From assembly GCA_937895705.1 (NCBI GenBank), contig CALBKM010000041.1, positions 1 through 30,847 of the forward strand: DNA of 30,847 nucleotides, read 5' to 3'. This DNA is from an uncultured Clostridia bacterium (GTDB lineage: Bacteria; Bacillota; Clostridia; Lachnospirales; Lachnospiraceae). The position numbers and the translations under genes were made by a program. Below, in pieces: positions 22,748 to 28,755 of the stretch (its first letter is position 1; each line of letters begins with the position of its first letter). The notes under the pieces were generated by a model. It was not told the origin of the DNA. It saw only the letters and a program-made list of their open reading frames with translations, and did no database searches.

Positions 22748-23710
22748 ATGAACTTTTATTTTGCTCCCATGGAAGGAATTACGGGACATATATACAGACG
22801 TGCCTTTCATAAGTATTTTCCGGCACCGGATAAGTATTTTACGCCTTTTATTTCTCCCGACGGAAATAAGATTTTACGAAATAAGGAGAAGCGGGACGTG
22901 CTTCCGGAGAATAATGCCGGGATGTGTGTGGTGCCGCAGATTATTACGAATCGTGCCGATTATTTTTTGATGGCGGCGGAGTATTTAAAGAGCGAATACG
23001 GCTATAGGGAAGTGAATCTGAATCTGGGTTGTCCGTCGGGAACGGTGGTAGCCAAAGGGAAAGGCTCGGGATTCCTTTCCCGCCTTGATGAGCTGGAATG
23101 TTTTTTTGACGAGGTGTTTGAACGGTGTACGCTAGAGGTGTCCGTAAAGACCAGAGTTGGACGGAATGATGCGGAAGACTGGGAAGAGATTCTGGCGTTG
23201 TTTCGTAAGTTTCCGATCAAGGAGCTGACGATACATCCGCGGATTCAAAAGGATTTTTACAAGGGACAGGTGCGGATGGAGACGTTTGCCTATGCCTATG
23301 AGATTTGGGAGAGGCCTCTTTGTTATAACGGTGATATTTTCACAAAGGAAAGCTATGAGAAGCTTGTGACACGTTTTCCGAAGCTTGAATGCGTGATGTT
23401 AGGTCGAGGCTTGCTCAGTGATCCGTATTTGATGGGACGGCTGAGGGGCGAAAAGTTACCGGAAGAAGCAGTGCGCAGAGAAACGATAAAAGCGTTTCAC
23501 GAGCAGTTGATGGAGGAATACGGAGCGGTATTGTCCTGTGACCGGGATTTGCTTTACAAGATGAAGGAGCTTTGGTTTTATTTGCTGGACAGTTTTGCGG
23601 ACAGCGAGAAGGCGCGGAAGCAGATACGAAAGTGCGAAAAGCTCAGCGAATATAAGATTATAGTTAAGTATTTATTCGAAGACAATCCACTGATAGAAAC
23701 GAACGGATAG
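22748..23710 (+). CDS. dus: tRNA-dihydrouridine synthase
   Basis: Dus enzymes reduce uridines in the tRNA D-loop with FMN and NADPH. The 320-aa protein has the N-terminal FMN motif FYFAPMEGITGHIYR and the catalytic NLNLGCPSGTVVAKGKGSG (Cys95). VSVKTRVG, the histidine motif LTIHPRIQKDFYKG, YNGDIFT and VMLGRGLLSDP also lie in the expected order. I cannot assign it to a Dus subfamily with confidence. The ribosome binding site is weak, and no promoter of its own was found downstream of the hairpin at 22689. The AraC-type gene follows after 28 bases. Confidence 0.92.
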   Translation: MNFYFAPMEGITGHIYRRAFHKYFPAPDKYFTPFISPDGNKILRNKEKRDVLPENNAGMCVVPQIITNRADYFLMAAEYLKSEYGYREVNLNLGCPSGTVVAKGKGSGFLSRLDELECFFDEVFERCTLEVSVKTRVGRNDAEDWEEILALFRKFPIKELTIHPRIQKDFYKGQVRMETFAYAYEIWERPLCYNGDIFTKESYEKLVTRFPKLECVMLGRGLLSDPYLMGRLRGEKLPEEAVRRETIKAFHEQLMEEYGAVLSCDRDLLYKMKELWFYLLDSFADSEKARKQIRKCEKLSEYKIIVKYLFEDNPLIETNG

Positions 23711-23738
23711 AACAGTTTTTACGAAGGGAGGCGAATCA

Positions 23739-24473
23739 GTGAAGCTTGATATGCAGAAGGCCCTGGCGCAGATTGAGTTTGAGAACCGGGAAGACAACCG
23801 GTTTCATACCCCTTACGACAAGGAAGTGGAGTTTTACCAAAGTATTAAGATGGGAAACGTGGAGGAAGCCCTGGCACTGATTAAACCCTTCGGCGGAGAA
23901 GGCATGGGAGTTCTCAGCGAGGACAAAATGCGAAATCTTAAGTACCATCTGATTATTACGGTTGCGTTTGTTACGCGATATTGCATCGAGGGCGGTATGG
24001 AGATGGAAGAAGCCTATAACCGCAGCGATATTTATATCAGACGTATCGATACGATGCAGACTGAAGAGGAGATTACTTCTTTGCACAGAGAATTGGTGGA
24101 GGCTTATGCGAAGCGCATGAAGGCCATTCGTAAGAAGACTATGTATTCCAAGGCAATTATCGTTTGCCTGGAGTATATTTATTCCCATCTGCATACGAAG
24201 ATTACACTGGCGGATCTGGCGGAGGAGACGAAGCTCAGTGCCACCTATTTGTCCAAGCTGTTTCACAAGGAAGTGGGGATTTCGGTTTCCCAATATATTA
24301 TGCAAAAGCGGATTGAGGCGGCTGAGAAAATGCTGCGGTACACAGAGTTTTCTTCGGCAGAGATTGCAAGCAGTCTTTGCTTTTGCTCGGAAAGTCACTT
24401 TATTTCCATGTTTAAACGGTATGTAAAGGTGACACCGAGGGAATATAGGGAGCAGCAGTTTCACGCTCGGTAG
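23739..24473 (+). CDS. AraC-family transcriptional regulator
   Basis: GTG 23739 is the start, with GAAGGGAGG at 23723-23731. The 244-aa protein has a C-terminal double helix-turn-helix DNA-binding domain (about 145-240: CLEYIYSHLHTKITLADLAEETKLSATYLSKLF, then FSSAEIASSLCFCSESHFISMFKRYVKVTPREYR). The N-terminal 130 residues are all-helical looking and match no sensor I know. No transmembrane segment is seen. It may control the GH5 gene that follows, whose promoter looks activator-dependent. The antisense frame of similar length on the other strand is a shadow. Confidence 0.9.
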   Translation: MKLDMQKALAQIEFENREDNRFHTPYDKEVEFYQSIKMGNVEEALALIKPFGGEGMGVLSEDKMRNLKYHLIITVAFVTRYCIEGGMEMEEAYNRSDIYIRRIDTMQTEEEITSLHRELVEAYAKRMKAIRKKTMYSKAIIVCLEYIYSHLHTKITLADLAEETKLSATYLSKLFHKEVGISVSQYIMQKRIEAAEKMLRYTEFSSAEIASSLCFCSESHFISMFKRYVKVTPREYREQQFHAR

Positions 24474-24554
24474 TTGTTTTTGTTAATTATTCGACGATTT
24501 GGACAGAAAAATGATATAAAGAGTAATTGTATGGTATGCTTTTGCGATAAAACG

Positions 24555-24563
24555 TGGTACACT
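24555..24563 (+). promoter_or_regulatory. Possible activator-dependent promoter of the GH5 gene
   Basis: TGGTACACT at 24555-24563 reads as an extended -10 element, but the -35 position (TATGCT, 24535-24540) is poor. Such promoters often need an activator, and an AraC-type gene lies directly upstream. Weak call. Confidence 0.3.
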
Positions 24564-24604
24564 CGAAGCATCAAATCGTATAAGTTTGTAAGGAGGTTTT
24601 ACGA

Positions 24605-25555
24605 ATGAAAGAATTGGCTGGTTTTAAGAAAGGTGTGGACCTTGGCGGTTGGTTATCCCAGTGTGATTACAGTCAGGAAAGACTGGATCATTTTGTGGAA
24701 GAGCCGGATTTTGCGAAGATAGCTTCCTGGGGAGTGGATCATGTAAGACTTCCGTTTGATTTTAATATTGTTCAGGCGGAGGACGACAGCTTTATCGAGG
24801 ACGGGTTTGCAAGAATTGCAAAGGCCATCGGTTGGGCGAAGAAGTACGGTGTAAAGATTGTTTTGGACTTACATAAGACCAAAGGATTTTCCTTTGATGA
24901 AGGCGAAAAAGAAAGCGGATTTTTTGACAGTGAGAAGCTGCAGAACAGCTTTTATGCGCTTTGGGAAGAGATGGCAAAGCGGTTCGGTGACGACCCGGAG
25001 AACGTGGTATTCGAGCTGTTAAACGAGATTACGGACCAATCCTTTATCGAGGCTTGGAACCGCATTTCCACGGAGTGTATTAAGAGAATCCGCAAATATG
25101 CCCCGACGGTTTTGATTTTGCTGGGAAGCTACTGGAACAATTCTCCGGATGCGGTCAAGGATTTGGGAGCTCCGGCAGACGATAAGGTGATCTTTAACAT
25201 GCATTGCTACGATCCGCTTAAGTTTACTCATCAGGGGGCTACCTGGACCAGTCAGATTGTTCCGGAAGAGCGATATGCTTTTGAAGAGTTTAACCTTACA
25301 AAGGAGTATTTTAAGGAAAGATTCGCTTCCGCTGTGGCAACCGCAGAAAAGTACAACACCTCTTTATATTGCGGCGAATACGGAGTCATCGACAGAGTGT
25401 CTCCGGAAGATACGGTAAAATGGTACAAGGCGATTCATGAAGCCTTTGAAGAACTTGGCATCGGTCGCAGTGCATGGAGCTATAAGGAGATGGACTTCGG
25501 TTTGTCCGATGCGCGTATGAGCGGTGTGATTGAGGAACTTGTAAAGTATTTATAA
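24605..25555 (+). CDS. Glycoside hydrolase family 5 protein (cellulase-like), cytoplasmic
   Basis: The 316-aa protein is a single GH5 TIM barrel. It has KGVDLGGWLSQCDYSQE at the N-terminus, the beta-strand motifs GVDHVRLPFD and GVKIVLDLHK, the acid/base Glu141 in FELLNEITD, MHCYDPLKFTHQG, and the nucleophile Glu258 in LYCGEYGV. There is no signal peptide or binding module, so it should work inside the cell on imported beta-glucan or manno-oligosaccharides, like intracellular CelC-type enzymes. The exact substrate is unknown. ATG 24605 has AGGAGG at 24591-24596. A terminator follows at 25565. Confidence 0.92.
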   Translation: MKELAGFKKGVDLGGWLSQCDYSQERLDHFVEEPDFAKIASWGVDHVRLPFDFNIVQAEDDSFIEDGFARIAKAIGWAKKYGVKIVLDLHKTKGFSFDEGEKESGFFDSEKLQNSFYALWEEMAKRFGDDPENVVFELLNEITDQSFIEAWNRISTECIKRIRKYAPTVLILLGSYWNNSPDAVKDLGAPADDKVIFNMHCYDPLKFTHQGATWTSQIVPEERYAFEEFNLTKEYFKERFASAVATAEKYNTSLYCGEYGVIDRVSPEDTVKWYKAIHEAFEELGIGRSAWSYKEMDFGLSDARMSGVIEELVKYL

Positions 25556-25564
25556 GAAATGCGG

Positions 25565-25601
25565 GGCTGCAGGTCACAAACGGGTGAATTGCAGCCTTTT
25601 T
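25565..25601 (+). terminator. Intrinsic terminator after the GH5 gene
   Basis: GGCTGCA (25565-25571) pairs with TGCAGCC (25590-25596), and TTTTT follows. The loop is 18 bases. Confidence 0.78.
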
Positions 25602-25623
25602 GTTGAAAAAAGGTAAAAAGTGC

Positions 25624-25652
25624 TTGATTTTTGTTAGGAGCTGTGTTATAAT
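25624..25652 (+). promoter_or_regulatory. SigmaA promoter of rplS
   Basis: TTGATT (25624-25629) and a perfect TATAAT (25647-25652) are separated by 17 bases. The predicted start is near 25659, giving a 72-base leader. Confidence 0.85.
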
Positions 25653-25658
25653 CTTCGA

Positions 25659-25722
25659 TTGTGAGACAAGATGTTCCGCTGTACCGGGATTCGGTAGTAA
25701 GAATGTCCAATTTTTTAAGGAG
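25659..25722 (+). ncRNA. Probable L19 autoregulatory leader
   Basis: The rplS leader contains a short hairpin (TACCG pairing with CGGTA around 25682-25696), and flanking GACA and TGTC segments can close an outer stem. Firmicutes rplS genes often carry an L19-binding leader of this size and pattern. The match is from memory of the general layout, so confidence is moderate. Confidence 0.5.
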
Positions 25723-25730
25723 GTCGCAAC

Positions 25731-26078
25731 ATGAACGACATTATTAAGAACATTGAAGCAGCTCAGTTAAAGGCTGAGGTTACCGAATTTAACGTAGGTG
25801 ATACCGTACGTGTACACGCAAAGGTAAAAGAGGGTAACCGTGAGCGTATCCAGATTTTCGAGGGAACCGTTTTAAAGAGACAGAACGGTGGCGCAAGAGA
25901 GACCTTTACTGTAAGAAAGACATCCAACGGTGTTGGTGTTGAAAAGACTTGGCCGGTACATTCTCCGATCGTTGAGAAGATCGAAGTGATCCGTCGCGGT
26001 AAGGTACGCAGAGCAAAGCTCAACTACTTACGTGACAGAGTTGGTAAGAAGGCAAAGGTTAAGGAACTTGTAAAATAA
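25731..26078 (+). CDS. rplS: 50S ribosomal protein L19
   Basis: L19 lies at the 30S-50S interface. The 115-aa protein has the typical segments FNVGDTVRVHAKVKEGNRERIQIFEG, ETFTVRKTSNGVGVEKTWPVHSP and VRRAKLNYLRDRVGKKAKVKE. A strong AAGGAGGT precedes ATG 25731. It has its own promoter and leader. The usual trmD neighbour is 5 kb upstream. lepB follows behind a hairpin that may reduce read-through. Confidence 0.97.
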   Translation: MNDIIKNIEAAQLKAEVTEFNVGDTVRVHAKVKEGNRERIQIFEGTVLKRQNGGARETFTVRKTSNGVGVEKTWPVHSPIVEKIEVIRRGKVRRAKLNYLRDRVGKKAKVKELVK

Positions 26079-26085
26079 GTTGACG

Positions 26086-26111
26086 AAAGGGACAATGCAA
26101 ATTGTCCCTTT
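26086..26111 (+). terminator. Attenuator-like hairpin between rplS and lepB
   Basis: Bases 26086-26096 pair perfectly with 26101-26111 (11 bp) around a GCAA tetraloop. The T content after it is modest (GTGTTTATAC), so it probably gives partial termination, lowering lepB relative to rplS. Confidence 0.65.
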
Positions 26112-26131
26112 GTGTTTATACGGGGTGAATT

Positions 26132-26734
26132 ATGGCAGGTTTTGATTTTGATTTGAACGACAACCGTAAGAGAAGAAATAAGAAAAAAAGAATCAGAAGT
26201 ATGCTGTTTCTTCTTTTGGAAACGGTAGCTGTCATTGTGCTGGCTTTTTTTCTGGTACGTATTGCAATCGAACGTACCGCAATGCCGGGAACGTCCATGG
26301 AGCCGACTCTTGCGGCGGACACATCGATTGTTGTGAATAAGTTGGCGTATATGCGGAAGGGACCGGAACGTTTTGACGTGATTGTGTTTGCGCAGGAGGG
26401 GGAAGAACACAGCTATTATCATGTAAAGCGTGTCATCGGACTTCCGGGAGAGACTGTTCAGATTGTGAACGGAAGTGTTTATATTAACGGAGTAATGTTA
26501 AAAGAGACTGTGCGGGATTTGCCGAAAATTCACCTGGCCGGTTTGGCGGAAACGGAGTTTACGCTGGATGCTGATGAGTATTTTGTACTGGGGGACAATC
26601 GGAACAAGAGCGAAGACAGCCGGTTTGCCAATATCGGCAACGTGACAAAGAAGCAAATTGTGGGAAAGGCGTGGTTTACGCTAAAGCCGTTTAATATAAT
26701 ATCCCAGATGAATCTGGAGAAGAATAAGCAATAG
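26132..26734 (+). CDS. lepB: Signal peptidase I
   Basis: LepB removes signal peptides from exported proteins at the outer face of the membrane. The 200-aa protein has a basic cytoplasmic start, one transmembrane helix (about 24-44), and the Ser/Lys catalytic pair: Ser55 in MPGTSMEPTL and Lys99 in YHVKRVIGLPGE. The C-terminal GDNRNKSEDSRFANIG box is also present. It is the single-span Gram-positive form. It probably serves the secreted proteins encoded here, such as the stalk protein and the SGNH esterase. It lies between rplS and rbgA, as is common in Clostridia. Confidence 0.95.
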   Translation: MAGFDFDLNDNRKRRNKKKRIRSMLFLLLETVAVIVLAFFLVRIAIERTAMPGTSMEPTLAADTSIVVNKLAYMRKGPERFDVIVFAQEGEEHSYYHVKRVIGLPGETVQIVNGSVYINGVMLKETVRDLPKIHLAGLAETEFTLDADEYFVLGDNRNKSEDSRFANIGNVTKKQIVGKAWFTLKPFNIISQMNLEKNKQ

Positions 26735-26787
26735 TTGAGGATGTGTTTGAGGTAAGGCGGTATTGAACTGCCGGACGGAGGTGTAAA

Positions 26788-27693
26788 ATGCAGTATCAGT
26801 GGTATCCGGGACATATGAGTAAGGCAAAGCGCCAGATTCAGGATGAGCTGAAGCTGGTGGATGTAATCATTGAGCTGGTGGATGCCCGTATTCCCTACAG
26901 TTCGAAGAATCCTGATATTGAGAAGTTTGCGGGAAACAAACCGAGGGTGCTTTTGTTAAACAAGGCAGATTTGGCGGATGAGGTTCGTACAAAGGAATAT
27001 AAGGCGTATTATGAGAAAAAAGGATATTTTGTGCTGACGGTAAATTCCAAGGCCGGTGCAGGTGTAAAAAATGTGTTAAACGTGGTAAAAGAAGCCTGCA
27101 AGGAGAAACGGGAGCGTGACATGAAACGCGGAATTATCGGCAGACCGCTCCGTGCCATGATTGTAGGTATTCCGAACGTGGGAAAGTCCACTTTTATCAA
27201 TTCTTTTGCGGGAAAGAGTGTTACCCTGGTGGGAAATAAGCCGGGTGTCACAAAGGGAAAGCAGTGGATTCGTTTGAATAAAGAGCTGGAGCTTTTAGAT
27301 ACTCCGGGTATTTTATGGCCGAAGTTTGAAGACCAGCAGGTGGGCCTGCGTATTGCGTGGATCGGTTCCATCAACGAGGATATTCTGGATGTGAGAGAAC
27401 TGGCCATGACGCTTTTGGCGTATTTGTACGAGGCGTATCCGGGTGTAGTGAACGCAAAATACGGTATCGAAGAATGTGCCGACGGTTTTGAAGCACTGGA
27501 GCGTGTGGCAAGAAAGCGCGGATGCCTGAAAAAGGGCGGCGAGGCGGATGTCGAGCGTGCCTCAAGTATTGTGATGGATGATTATCGCACCGGAAAAATC
27601 GGCAGAATTACGTTAGAACGGGTAGAGAAGGAAACGCTGAAGAAGGATGCCGAGGAAGTAAAAGTTTCAGAGATTGAGAAGGAAGAGGCGTAA
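26788..27693 (+). CDS. rbgA: Ribosome biogenesis GTPase RbgA (YlqF)
   Basis: RbgA is required for a late step in 50S assembly. The 301-aa protein is a circularly permuted GTPase. It starts QWYPGHMSKAKRQI, then G4 (LLNKADLAD), G5, G1 (GIPNVGKST) and G3 (LDTPGILWP), in the permuted order. A C-terminal helical domain binds rRNA. GGAGGTG (26777-26783) precedes ATG 26788. The rplS-lepB-rbgA-rnhB order matches Firmicutes. A short 7-bp hairpin (27692-27714) overlaps its stop. Confidence 0.95.
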   Translation: MQYQWYPGHMSKAKRQIQDELKLVDVIIELVDARIPYSSKNPDIEKFAGNKPRVLLLNKADLADEVRTKEYKAYYEKKGYFVLTVNSKAGAGVKNVLNVVKEACKEKRERDMKRGIIGRPLRAMIVGIPNVGKSTFINSFAGKSVTLVGNKPGVTKGKQWIRLNKELELLDTPGILWPKFEDQQVGLRIAWIGSINEDILDVRELAMTLLAYLYEAYPGVVNAKYGIEECADGFEALERVARKRGCLKKGGEADVERASSIVMDDYRTGKIGRITLERVEKETLKKDAEEVKVSEIEKEEA

Positions 27694-27764
27694 GCCGAGG
27701 TGATAAATCGGCTTGCTAGGTCGGTAGATTATGCAATCGTATTACGAAAGATGGGGTTAACTGT

Positions 27765-28559
27765 ATGGCAGAGAAAATGGATGTAATAAAAGAGGCACTG
27801 GCAATCGCTTCTCCGGAGGAACTGGAAGCGGTCATTGCGCTGTATGCCGACGATACCAGAAGCGGTGTCATAAAGCTCATAGAACAGGCAAGAAAGCGTA
27901 AGGAGAAGTTCCTGGCGGAGTGTGCCAGAGTGGACGGTATGCTGGCTTTCGAGCGGGAATACGGGGATTACAATGTGGTTTGCGGTATCGATGAGGTGGG
28001 CAGAGGACCTCTGGCGGGTCCGGTGGTGGCAGCCTGCGTGGTATTGCCGAAGGATTGCAGGATTTTGTATTTAAACGATTCCAAGCAGTTGTCCGAGAAA
28101 AAGAGAGAAGAGCTGTTCCCGGAGATCTTAGAGAAGGCAGTAGCCTACGGTATCGGCTGTGTGTCCCATACGGTCATTGACGAGATTAATATCTTGCAGG
28201 CAACGTACCGTGCCATGCGGGAGGCAATACAAAAAATGGCGGAGACCTGCGGCGCACCGGATGTACTTCTTAACGATGCGGTGACCATCCCAGGGGTAAA
28301 CGAGCTGTTCGGCGGAAAGAACGTCAAGCAGGTGCCGATTATAAAAGGCGACGCAAAAAGCCTTTCCATAGCGGCAGCCAGCGTCATAGCAAAGGTAACC
28401 AGAGACCGGATGATGGTAGAATTCGACAAGGTATATCCGGGCTACGGCTTTGCCGGAAATAAAGGATATGGTTCTGCGGAGCATATGGAGAAGCTTCGTA
28501 AGGACGGACCGTGTCCGATTCATAGGCGGAGCTTTATTAAGGGAATAATGGGAGAATGA
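27765..28559 (+). CDS. rnhB: Ribonuclease HII
   Basis: RNase HII cuts RNA in RNA-DNA hybrids and single ribonucleotides in DNA. The 264-aa protein has an N-terminal helical extension of about 70 residues, common in Clostridia. The catalytic core begins with GIDEVGRGPLAGPVVAA (Asp76, Glu77). LNDSKQLSEKKREEL, VLLNDAVTIPG, IIKGDAKSLSIAAASVIAKVTRDR and YGFAGNKGYGSAEHMEKLRKDGPCPIHRRSF follow. All catalytic acids seem present. It closes the rplS operon and is followed by a strong terminator. Confidence 0.95.
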   Translation: MAEKMDVIKEALAIASPEELEAVIALYADDTRSGVIKLIEQARKRKEKFLAECARVDGMLAFEREYGDYNVVCGIDEVGRGPLAGPVVAACVVLPKDCRILYLNDSKQLSEKKREELFPEILEKAVAYGIGCVSHTVIDEINILQATYRAMREAIQKMAETCGAPDVLLNDAVTIPGVNELFGGKNVKQVPIIKGDAKSLSIAAASVIAKVTRDRMMVEFDKVYPGYGFAGNKGYGSAEHMEKLRKDGPCPIHRRSFIKGIMGE

Positions 28560-28620
28560 CGAAAAAGAGCGGGAATTCTTTTTGTGTTTGAATTCGGACA
28601 GAGGATTTTTAAACATCGAA

Positions 28621-28646
28621 GGTGGGAAGCGTTTCCCGCCTTTTTT
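28621..28646 (+). terminator. Intrinsic terminator of the rplS-rnhB operon
   Basis: GGTGGGAA (28621-28628) pairs with TTCCCGCC (28633-28640) with one G-U pair and a 4-base loop, followed by six T (28641-28646). Confidence 0.88.
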
Positions 28647-28696
28647 CTTTTGAAAAACCTATATCCTTAACAGACAGCTTCTTTGTCGCGAGTCTC

Positions 28697-28725
28697 TTGT
28701 TTTATTCTTCGGTTCATACTATAAT
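28697..28725 (+). promoter_or_regulatory. Promoter of the secreted esterase gene
   Basis: TTGTTT (28697-28702) and a perfect TATAAT (28720-28725) are 17 bases apart, giving a leader of about 24 bases with AGGAGG at 28742-28747. Confidence 0.75.
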
Positions 28726-28755
28726 GATTTTGTATTATTTTAGGAGGAAATCCTT

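Noticed and set aside
23736..24464. 242-codon minus-strand ORF opposite the AraC gene
   Set aside because: The + strand frame has a clear AraC DNA-binding domain, a good ribosome binding site and the expected codon pattern; the antisense product resembles nothing.
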